The notes under the pieces were generated by a model. The model made no database searches and had not been told where the DNA came from. It saw only the letters and a list, made by a program, of their open reading frames with translations. A stretch of DNA of 37,673 nt, taken from assembly GCA_028749255.1 (NCBI GenBank), contig JAQTYE010000008.1, positions 1 to 37,673 on the forward strand, written 5' to 3'. This document shows, piece after piece, positions 30,562-37,673 of this stretch. This DNA comes from Paracoccaceae bacterium (GTDB lineage: Bacteria > Pseudomonadota > Alphaproteobacteria > Rhodobacterales > Rhodobacteraceae). The number at the start of each line of letters is the position of its first letter. The stretch's first letter is position 1. Made by a program: the position numbers and the translations under genes.

Positions 30562-32055
30562 ATGGAAAGCTTCGATGTAGCCATCGTGGGGTATGGCCCC
30601 GCAGGCGCCACGCTTGCGCATCTGCTGGGGCAATGCGGTCTCAAGACCGTGGTGCTGGAGCGTGAAAGCGCCGCCTATCACCTGCCGCGCGCCGTGCATT
30701 TCGATGCCGAGGTGATGCGGGTGCTGCAATGGATCGGTATCGCCGAGAAGATCGAGCCGATGACCGCGTTGCATCCCGGGATGCGTTTCCTTGACCGCGA
30801 TGGCAAGCTGCTGCTTGACTGGCCGCGCCCGCAGGGCGAGGGGCCGCAGGGCTGGCGCGCGAATTACCGTTTCCACCAGCCGGATCTGGAGACGCTGTTG
30901 CGCGACGGTCTTGCTGCGCGGCCCGAGGTCTCGGTGCGCACCCGCTGTGACGTGTTCTTCGTCGAGGATCAGGGCGAGGTGGTCGAGATCCGCTACGAAG
31001 ATATGTCTTGTGGCAAGGTCAACCGGATCGCGGCAAAATATGTCGTGGGATGTGATGGCGCCCGTTCGCTCATCCGGCGCTACATCGAAAGCGGTATGGA
31101 GGACTACGGCTTCCACGAACGCTGGCTGGTGGTCGATCTGATCCTGAATCGCGAAAAACCCGAGCTTGGCGACCACTCGATCCAGTATTGCGTGCCCGAG
31201 CGTCCCGCGACCTATGTCCGCGGGCCGGGCATGCGCCGCCGCTGGGAAATCACGGTGCGCCCCGAAGAGGATTCGGCCGAAATCTCGAAACCCGAACGGG
31301 TCTGGGAACTGCTCTCGGAGTGGATCAAGCCCGACGAGGCCGAACTTGAACGCACTGCGGTCTATGTCTTCCATTCGCTGGTGGCGGACGACTGGCGCAA
31401 GGGTCGGCTCATTCTGGCGGGTGATGCTTGCCACCAGACCCCGCCTTTCATGGGGCAGGGGATGTGCGCGGGCACCCGTGATGTCGCGAACCTCTACTGG
31501 AAGCTTGCGCTGATTTGTCAGGGCAAGGTGACCGGCGAGGATGCCGAACGGTTGCTCGATACCTATGAAAGCGAGCGCAAACCCAATGCCCGCGAGTATA
31601 TCCAGACTGCGGTGCGTCTGGGCGGGCTGATCAACACGATCGGCACCGAGACCGCGTTGCGCGCTGCGCTTCCGGGGTCGGACGGCTCGGCGCGGATGGA
31701 AAGCATCGCCCCGCCGCTCGGGTCGGGGCTCGGGCGGGGCGACAAGGCCGGGCGGCTCTTTGGTCAGCCGCGTCTGGCCGACGGTCGTTTGATGGACCGC
31801 GTCTTTCCGCACGCCTTCGTGGTGGTGGCTGACGCCGCGCTGACCCAGGGCCTTGATCTGCCCGAGGGCGTGGGCCTCGTGACCACCGCCAATTCCAATG
31901 CGGCCGAGCATCTGGCCCGGTTCGGCGCGCGCGCCACCGTGCTGCGTCCCGACCGCCACACACTCGGCGGTGCCGATACCGCCGAAGAGCTGCGCGCGCT
32001 GATCGCGCTCGTGCTTCCGAACCCCCTTACCCTGCAAGAACCGGAGATGGTCTGA
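30562..32055 (+). CDS. FAD-dependent aromatic hydroxylase, MhpA-like (3-(3-hydroxyphenyl)propionate hydroxylase family)
   Basis: Start trimmed to MESFDVAIVGYGPAGATLAHLLGQCGLKTVVLE. GxGxxG dinucleotide fold, VGCDGARSLIRR, GRLILAGDACHQTPPFMGQGMCAGTRDVANLYWKLAL. Confidence 0.92.
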   Translation: MESFDVAIVGYGPAGATLAHLLGQCGLKTVVLERESAAYHLPRAVHFDAEVMRVLQWIGIAEKIEPMTALHPGMRFLDRDGKLLLDWPRPQGEGPQGWRANYRFHQPDLETLLRDGLAARPEVSVRTRCDVFFVEDQGEVVEIRYEDMSCGKVNRIAAKYVVGCDGARSLIRRYIESGMEDYGFHERWLVVDLILNREKPELGDHSIQYCVPERPATYVRGPGMRRRWEITVRPEEDSAEISKPERVWELLSEWIKPDEAELERTAVYVFHSLVADDWRKGRLILAGDACHQTPPFMGQGMCAGTRDVANLYWKLALICQGKVTGEDAERLLDTYESERKPNAREYIQTAVRLGGLINTIGTETALRAALPGSDGSARMESIAPPLGSGLGRGDKAGRLFGQPRLADGRLMDRVFPHAFVVVADAALTQGLDLPEGVGLVTTANSNAAEHLARFGARATVLRPDRHTLGGADTAEELRALIALVLPNPLTLQEPEMV

Positions 32056-32057
32056 CC

Positions 32058-32900
32058 ATGAAACTTTGTTCCTTCATCCATGATGGCGTGCCGAGCTACG
32101 GCTTGGTGACCGACGCGGGTATCGTCGATCTGGGCAAGCGCTTTGCCGAGCCCACGCTGCGCGATTTCCTCGCCGCGGGCGATCTGGGTCGCGCCGCAGC
32201 CCTCGCGAGCGAACCGGCCGACTATGCCTTTGACGCAGTGGCGCATGCCCCGGTCATTCCGAACCCCGACAAGATCATCTGCGTCGGGCTGAACTATCAT
32301 GCGCATAACGAGGAAACCGGCCGCGAAGAGACGCCGAACCCGGTCTTGTTCGCGCGCTATGCGGGCAGCCAGATCGGCCACGATGCCCCGCTGCTCAAGC
32401 CGCTGGAAAGCGACCAGTTCGACTATGAGGGCGAGCTTGCGGTGATTATCGGCAAGCAAGGCCGTCGCATTTCCGAGGCCGATGCGCTTGAGTATGTCGC
32501 GGGCTATGCCTGCTACAATGATGCCTCGGTGCGCGACTGGCAAAAGCACACGCATCAGTTCATGCCGGGCAAGACCTTCGCCGATACCGGCGCCTTTGGC
32601 CCGTGGATGGTGACCGCCGACGAGATCCCCGATCCGACCACGCTGCATCTGCAAACCCGGCTCAACGGTCAGGTCGTTCAGGATACCGGGGTGAACCTGC
32701 TGGTGACCTCGATCCCGCGGCTGATCGCCTATTGCTCGACGATCCTGCCGCTGTTGCCGGGCGACGTGATCGTCTCGGGCACCCCGGGGGGCGTCGGCGC
32801 GCGCCGCACTCCGCCGCTGTGGATGAAAGACGGCGATGTCTGCGAGGTCGAGATCTCGGGCATCGGCGTGCTGTCGAACCCGATCAAGGCCGAGGTCTGA
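32058..32900 (+). CDS. Fumarylacetoacetate hydrolase (FAH) family protein
   Basis: PDKIICVGLNYHAHNEETGRE, DYEGELAVIIGKQGRRISEADALEYVAGYACYNDASVRDWQ, PGDVIVSGTPGGVGARRTPPLWMKDGDVCEVEISGIGVLSNPIK. Confidence 0.95.
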   Translation: MKLCSFIHDGVPSYGLVTDAGIVDLGKRFAEPTLRDFLAAGDLGRAAALASEPADYAFDAVAHAPVIPNPDKIICVGLNYHAHNEETGREETPNPVLFARYAGSQIGHDAPLLKPLESDQFDYEGELAVIIGKQGRRISEADALEYVAGYACYNDASVRDWQKHTHQFMPGKTFADTGAFGPWMVTADEIPDPTTLHLQTRLNGQVVQDTGVNLLVTSIPRLIAYCSTILPLLPGDVIVSGTPGGVGARRTPPLWMKDGDVCEVEISGIGVLSNPIKAEV

Positions 32901-32938
32901 GGCTTTCGCCGCGGGGCCGGGCATGACATTGTGGCGCC

Positions 32939-33751
32939 ATGACCGACCCCGAAAACGACCCGGCAAAGCCCCGGACGAAATCCGAGCCTGTGCGTGCGCT
33001 TACGCGCGGGCTTGCGATTCTGCGCCATGTCAATACCGCGGGCGAGGCGCGCCCGGGCGAGATCGCGCGGGCGCTGAACCTGCCGCGCCCGACCGTCTAC
33101 CGCCTGCTCGAGACGCTTGAGGAAGAGGGCTATGTGGTCTTCTCGGGCTCGGCCAGTCTGGTGCGGGTCACACGGCTTGCCGCCTCGCTGGGCGACAGTT
33201 CGGCGCTGGGGTCCGAGCTCTGCCAGGCAGCGATGCCACTTTTTGCCGACTACAGCGCCCGCCTGGTCTGGCCGCTCGATCTGACCGTCTATGAAAATGC
33301 CGCGATGGTGATTCAGGAAACCACCCACGGTCGTTCGCCATTGTCGATTGACCGCGCGATGATCGGCTATCGGCTGCCGGTGCTGCGCACCTCGGCGGGG
33401 CGCGCCTATCTGGCCTTTTGCCCAGAGGAGGAACGCGCGCTGATCGTGGCGCATCTGCACCGGCTGGGCGATCCGGCAGACCTGCCGTTTCTTGACGCGG
33501 GCAGGCTCGCGCGGATGATCACCGAGACGCGCGCGCGGGGCGTGGCGCTGCGCGAGGCGGGCGAGTTCCGCCCCCAGACCGCCTCGATTGCGGCACCGAT
33601 CCTCGGGCCGGGCGGGGTTCTGGGCTGCGTGTCGATGATCTGGATCCGCACCGCGATGTCGGCGCGCAAGGCGCTTGAGAGTTTCGGTGATCCCCTGCGC
33701 GAGATCGCCGACAAGATCGCGGCCGAGCTGTCCGAAGCTTCCCGAAGCTAG
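32939..33751 (+). CDS. IclR family transcriptional regulator
   Basis: N-terminal winged HTH (VRALTRGLAILRHVNTAGEARPGEIARALNLPRPTVYRLLETLEEEGYV) and C-terminal IclR effector domain (IGYRLPVLRTSAGRAYLAFCPEEERALI). Confidence 0.95.
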   Translation: MTDPENDPAKPRTKSEPVRALTRGLAILRHVNTAGEARPGEIARALNLPRPTVYRLLETLEEEGYVVFSGSASLVRVTRLAASLGDSSALGSELCQAAMPLFADYSARLVWPLDLTVYENAAMVIQETTHGRSPLSIDRAMIGYRLPVLRTSAGRAYLAFCPEEERALIVAHLHRLGDPADLPFLDAGRLARMITETRARGVALREAGEFRPQTASIAAPILGPGGVLGCVSMIWIRTAMSARKALESFGDPLREIADKIAAELSEASRS

Positions 33752-34305
33752 AGCGGCACGGCGTCCATTTCGGCCGCGATATTCGCGTCGATCGGCGTCT
33801 CGTAAGTCATCAGAAGATACCCGAGAACCGAATAGAAGCCGACCGTGGCGATCAGGTCGATCACACCCGCGCGCCCGATTGCAGCGGCGAGTTCGGCCTC
33901 GAGCGGCGCGGGCAGGCGCTTGAGGTCAAAAAGCGCATCAACTGCGCGCGCGATCAGCCCGTCCTCGCCCTCGGGGGTCCCGCGCAGCGCCGCGATCCGG
34001 TCGTCGGGAAAGCCCAGGGTGCGTGCGCGGCTGACGTGATGCGCCCATTCATAGGCCGAGCCCATTCGATGCGCGGCGCGCAGGATCACGACTTCGGAAC
34101 GTGCCGGGCCAAGGGCGGTTTCCTTCACCACATGCTGGCGCAGCGGCGCCCAGGCACGCAACAGCGCCGGGTGATGCGCCATCACACGGTAAACATTGAG
34201 CGCGCCGGCAAATCCGCCCCGCAGATCGGCAATCTCTGCTGGCCAGTCGGCATCGGTCAGGGGCTGGCAGGGCAGGGCGGTGCTGTTGGGGGGGGTGTCG
34301 GTCAT
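33748..34305 (-). CDS. Carboxymuconolactone decarboxylase / AhpD-like family protein
   Basis: Start trimmed to MTDTPPNSTALPCQPLTDADWP. LNVYRVMAHHPALLRAWAPL, RSEVVILRAAHRMGSAYEWAHHVSRARTLGFPDDRIAAL; GAGGAGAG ribosome-binding site. Confidence 0.9.
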   Translation of the reverse strand: MTDTPPNSTALPCQPLTDADWPAEIADLRGGFAGALNVYRVMAHHPALLRAWAPLRQHVVKETALGPARSEVVILRAAHRMGSAYEWAHHVSRARTLGFPDDRIAALRGTPEGEDGLIARAVDALFDLKRLPAPLEAELAAAIGRAGVIDLIATVGFYSVLGYLLMTYETPIDANIAAEMDAVPL

Positions 34306-34370
34306 GTCTCTCTCCTCGCTGGGGCTCAGGAAACCTTGGACGGTGGATCGGGCAAGCACGGGGGCGGGGT

Positions 34371-34387
34371 TGTCCGCAAGGTGGACA
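34371..34387. promoter_or_regulatory. Candidate IclR operator, copy 3 (TGTCCGCAAGGTGGACA)
   Basis: Shares TGTCCGC-N5-GGACA with copies 1 and 2; in the divergent intergenic region between the CMD-like and GST genes. Confidence 0.6.
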
Positions 34388-34514
34388 TTCGGCACGGGCT
34401 TCAACCGCTTCCGGCATCTCCCCTTGCACCGGGCGCCGCTGCCGGGTCAACTGCGGGCAACAGAAGGGGCAGGCCGCAGCGGCCACAGGCCCCGGGGAAC
34501 GAAAGGCGCATCAT

Positions 34515-35114
34515 ATGGAACTGTTTCACTCGCCGGGCTCGTGCTCGATCGGTATCCGCGTTCTGCTTGAGGAAATCGGGCAACCCTACACGCTGCACAT
34601 CATCGACGTGAAGAGCGGCGCGCAGCGCAGCCCCGATTATCTGGCGCTCAACCCCAAGGGCAAGGTGCCCGCGCTCGTCCGCCCTGATGGTAGCCTGCTG
34701 ACCGAATTCCCGGCAATCGCGCTTTGGCTGGCGCGCGCCTATCCGGCGGCGGGGCTCTTGCCCGAGGGGCTTGAAGCCGAGGTGCGCGCGATCGAGTTGC
34801 TCGATTACATCGTCGCGAGCCTGCACATGCGCGGCGCGACCTTTGCTTTGGTGCCGCAGAAATTCGTCGCCGACCCAGCGGCTCAGGCGGAACTCGCGAC
34901 GCATGGGCGTGCGGTGCTCGCGGCTGGCTATGCGGCGCTGTCCGAGCGGCTGATGGCGGGCGATTACGTGATGGGCGCCTTCTCGATTGCCGATGCGGCG
35001 GCCTTTTATCTGATCGGTTGGCACGAGCGGGCGGGGCTGAGCCTCGATCCGGTGCTCACGGCGTATATGGCGCGGATGCGGGCGCGGCCCGCGATCCAGC
35101 GCGCCCTGACCTGA
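34515..35114 (+). CDS. Glutathione S-transferase family protein
   Basis: MELFHSPGSCSIGIRVLLEEIGQPYTLHIIDVKSGAQRSPDYLALNPKGKVPALVRPDGSLLTEFPAIALWLARAYP (thioredoxin-like GST N-domain). Confidence 0.93.
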   Translation: MELFHSPGSCSIGIRVLLEEIGQPYTLHIIDVKSGAQRSPDYLALNPKGKVPALVRPDGSLLTEFPAIALWLARAYPAAGLLPEGLEAEVRAIELLDYIVASLHMRGATFALVPQKFVADPAAQAELATHGRAVLAAGYAALSERLMAGDYVMGAFSIADAAAFYLIGWHERAGLSLDPVLTAYMARMRARPAIQRALT

Positions 35115-35219
35115 ACCATGCCCGGCCAGCGCCACCGATCTGGCGGCATTTTTTTCTGCAAGGCGGGCTGATGGGCCGGGGATGACATGCACGCGGGTTT
35201 GGGCCGCAGGGCAGGAATA

Positions 35220-35978
35220 CTAACGCAGGACGCGGCGCAGACCGTCCTGAACCTTCAGCAGGGGCGGTAGATACAGATCGACCAGATCGCGCGGCGAGAC
35301 CTGCACCGCGGCAACCCCGGTGTTCAGCGCGGCGACCACGCGTCCTTGGGCCGAGAACAGCGGCACGGCAATCGAGCGCAGGCCCAGCTCGACCTCCTGA
35401 TCAATCAGCGCATAGCCCTTTTGCTGTGTTTCGGTGATTTGCGCCATGATTTCGGCAGGGTCGGTCAGGCTGAAGGTCGTGCGCGGCGCCAGGTTCGAGC
35501 GCTCGATCAATGCACGGGCCTCTGGCGCGGGCAGGGCGGCCAGCAACACCCGCCCCATCGAAGTACAATGCGCGGGCAGCCGCGAGCCGGGCAACAGGCC
35601 GATCGACATGACGCGCCGTTGCGCAGCTCGGGCCAGATAGACGATTTCGGTTTCATCAAGGATCGAAACCGAGGTCGACTGCCCGATCTGATCGCTCAGC
35701 TGATCCAGCCAGGGCTGCACCAGCTGTGCCAGTGGCAGCGCCGCCAGCGCCCCCATGCCCAACCGCAGAACCCGCGGCGTCAGGGTAAAGAACTTGCCGT
35801 CATAATGGGCATAGCCAAGCTCGTGCAGGGTCAGCAGACAACGCCGCGCAGTGGCCCGGTCAAGCCCGGTCATGTCGGCGACATCGGCAATGGCGAGTCG
35901 CGGTTGCTCGGCCCGGAAGGCCTCGATCACGCGCAATCCCTTGCCCAGCGAGGCGATAATGTCGGTTTTGTTCACCAT
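35220..35978 (-). CDS. IclR family regulator, PcaR/PcaU/PobR-like
   Basis: Start trimmed to MVNKTDIIASLGKGLRVIEAFRAEQPRLAIADVADMTGLDRATARRCLLTLHELGYAHYDGKFFTLTPRVLRLG; divergent from pcaIJ. Confidence 0.9.
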   Translation of the reverse strand: MVNKTDIIASLGKGLRVIEAFRAEQPRLAIADVADMTGLDRATARRCLLTLHELGYAHYDGKFFTLTPRVLRLGMGALAALPLAQLVQPWLDQLSDQIGQSTSVSILDETEIVYLARAAQRRVMSIGLLPGSRLPAHCTSMGRVLLAALPAPEARALIERSNLAPRTTFSLTDPAEIMAQITETQQKGYALIDQEVELGLRSIAVPLFSAQGRVVAALNTGVAAVQVSPRDLVDLYLPPLLKVQDGLRRVLR

Positions 35979-35988
35979 GCGCACGCAA

Positions 35989-36017
35989 ATATTCAAAATG
36001 TGAACAAATGTCAATAT
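35989..36017. promoter_or_regulatory. AT-rich inverted repeat with internal direct repeats, candidate PcaR-like operator
   Basis: ATATTCA...TCAATAT arms (6/7 matched) around a tandem repeat AATGTGAACA/AATGTCAATA (35997-36016) in the divergent intergenic region. Confidence 0.5.
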
Positions 36018-36087
36018 ACGCACAAATCGGTTTCGCGATGGAATGCAGGGGCCTAGGGTCGCGGCGAACCATCTGCGGAGGATTTTC

Positions 36088-36816
36088 ATGGACAAACGTG
36101 TCGCCAATCTGGCCGAGGCCGTGGCCGACATCCCGGACGGGGCGGTGCTGATGATCGGGGGCTTTGGCGGCTCGGGCGCGCCGATCGAACTGATCCACGC
36201 GCTGATCGACCGCTTTCTTGCCACCGGCAGCCCGAAAGACCTGACCGTGATCAACAACAACGCGGGCAACGGCCATGTCGGGATCGCCGCGTTGATCGAA
36301 CAAGGGATGGTCGCCAGGATGATCTGCTCGTTCCCGCGTTCGGCCGATCCGCGGGTCTTTACCGAGCTGTACCTGGCCGGGAAGATCGAACTGGAACTGG
36401 TGCCGCAGGGCACCCTGGCCGAGCGGATCCGCGCTGGCGGCGCGGGCATTCCGGCCTTCTATACGCCCACCAGTTTCGGCACCGATCTGGCCAAGGGCAA
36501 GCCCGTCGCCGAATTCGAAGGCCGCCCCTATGTGCAGGAACGCTGGCTCAAGGCCGATTTCGCGCTGATCAAGGCGGAGCTGGGGGATAGCTATGGCAAC
36601 CTCACCTATCGGATGGCGGCGCGGAACTTCAATCCGCTGATGGCGATGGCGGCGCATCGCACGATCGCGCAGGTCAGCCAGGCCGTGCCCGCCGGGGGGA
36701 TCGACCCCGAGGCGGTGATCACGCCCGGCATCTTCGTGCAGGGCATCGTCGAGGTCGCGAACCCGCAACAGGAAGAAATCCTCAACCGCGCCGATGCGGC
36801 ATACCCGGAGGTCTGA
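36088..36816 (+). CDS. pcaI: 3-oxoadipate/3-oxoacid CoA-transferase subunit A
   Basis: Start trimmed to MDKRVANLAEAVADIPDGAVLMIGGFGGSGAPIELIHALID; CoA transferase subunit A motif; followed by subunit B. Confidence 0.9.
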   Translation: MDKRVANLAEAVADIPDGAVLMIGGFGGSGAPIELIHALIDRFLATGSPKDLTVINNNAGNGHVGIAALIEQGMVARMICSFPRSADPRVFTELYLAGKIELELVPQGTLAERIRAGGAGIPAFYTPTSFGTDLAKGKPVAEFEGRPYVQERWLKADFALIKAELGDSYGNLTYRMAARNFNPLMAMAAHRTIAQVSQAVPAGGIDPEAVITPGIFVQGIVEVANPQQEEILNRADAAYPEV

Positions 36817-36820
36817 GACC

Positions 36821-37492
36821 ATGAGCGAGAAACTTTCCAACGCCCAGATCGCCTGGCGCGCCGCGCAAGACATCGAAGACGGCGCCTATGTCAACCTTGG
36901 CATAGGCTTCCCCGAGATGGTTGCCAAATTCCAGCCGCCCGGACGCGAGGCGGTGTTCCATACCGAAAACGGCGTTCTGGGTTTTGGCCAGGCGCCCGCG
37001 CCGGGAACCGAGGACTGGGATCTGATCAATGCCGGTAAAAAGGCGATCACGCTGAAACCGGGCGCGGCCTTCTTCCACCATGCCGACAGTTTCGCCATGG
37101 TGCGGGGCGGGCATCTGGATGTGGCCATTCTGGGCGCCTATCAGGTGGCGCAGAACGGTGATCTGGCGAACTGGTCCACCGGCCCCAAGGGCGTGCCCGC
37201 GGTTGGCGGCGCGATGGATCTGGTGCATGGCGCCAAGCGCGTGGCGGTGATCACCGATCATGTGACCAAGGACGGCAAGCCGAAACTGCTGGAAAGCTGC
37301 ACCCTGCCGTTGACCGGGGTCGGTTGCGTCACGCGGATCTATACCTCGCTTGCGGTGATTGATGTCGCAGACGGTCACTTCGTCTTGCGCGAAAAACTGC
37401 CCTCGATCTCGCTCAAGGATCTGCAGGCGCTGACCGGTGCCACGCTGCACCTCGACGGCCCGGTGGCCGACCTTATCGTTCCGGAGATCTGA
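36821..37492 (+). CDS. pcaJ: 3-oxoadipate/3-oxoacid CoA-transferase subunit B
   Basis: Start trimmed to MSEKLSNAQIAWRAAQDIEDGAYVNLGIGFPEMVAKF; HTENGVLGFG motif. Confidence 0.9.
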   Translation: MSEKLSNAQIAWRAAQDIEDGAYVNLGIGFPEMVAKFQPPGREAVFHTENGVLGFGQAPAPGTEDWDLINAGKKAITLKPGAAFFHHADSFAMVRGGHLDVAILGAYQVAQNGDLANWSTGPKGVPAVGGAMDLVHGAKRVAVITDHVTKDGKPKLLESCTLPLTGVGCVTRIYTSLAVIDVADGHFVLREKLPSISLKDLQALTGATLHLDGPVADLIVPEI

Positions 37493-37493
37493 G

Positions 37494-37673
37494 ATGACCG
37501 AAGTTTATATTTGCGACTATATCCGCACCCCGATCGGCCGCTTTGGCGGGGCGTTGTCCTCGGTGCGGGCCGATGATCTGGGGGCGATCCCGCTGAGGGC
37601 GCTGATGGCGCGCAACGGCGGCGTGGATTGGGCCGCCGTGGATGACGTGATCTTTGGCTGCGCCAACCAGGCG
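37494..37673 (+). CDS. pcaF: 3-oxoadipyl-CoA thiolase, 5' part (truncated by window end)
   Basis: MTEVYICDYIRTPIGRFGGALSSVRADDLGAIPLRALMARNGGVDWAAVDDVIFGCANQA, typical PcaF N-terminus; downstream of pcaIJ. Confidence 0.88.
   Translation, partial: MTEVYICDYIRTPIGRFGGALSSVRADDLGAIPLRALMARNGGVDWAAVDDVIFGCANQA

Overview
This is a high-GC window with the look of an alphaproteobacterium, probably Rhodobacteraceae (inferred from gene style only). It is mostly ordinary chromosomal genes plus a dense catabolic and transport neighbourhood. In order it contains: (a) the truncated 5' end of a probable IS5-family insertion sequence at the left edge, with a 12-nt homopolymer that breaks its frame; (b) a hybrid sensor kinase; (c) an alpha-2-macroglobulin/pbpC pair; (d) HhH protein, thiolase, LysE exporter, RluA-type synthase, saccharopine-dehydrogenase-like protein and a small WGR protein; (e) a PAS kinase/OmpR-type regulator pair divergent from an acyl-CoA-ligase + branched-chain-type ABC transporter + PaaK-like ligase operon, with an unannotated 59-aa membrane protein between the two permease genes; (f) a TRAP transporter + extradiol-dioxygenase-like + MhpA-like hydroxylase + FAH-family hydrolase + IclR + CMD/AhpD-like + GST cluster; (g) an IclR/PcaR-like regulator divergent from pcaI-pcaJ-pcaF (pcaF is cut by the window end). 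The most interesting observation is a 17-bp near-palindrome, TGTCCGC-N5-GGAC(A/G), present three times. Each copy is in a non-coding promoter region of cluster (f), which suggests the regulon of the IclR protein encoded inside the cluster. No CRISPR array, tRNA or rRNA was recognised. All family calls come from reading the translated sequence, with no database search.
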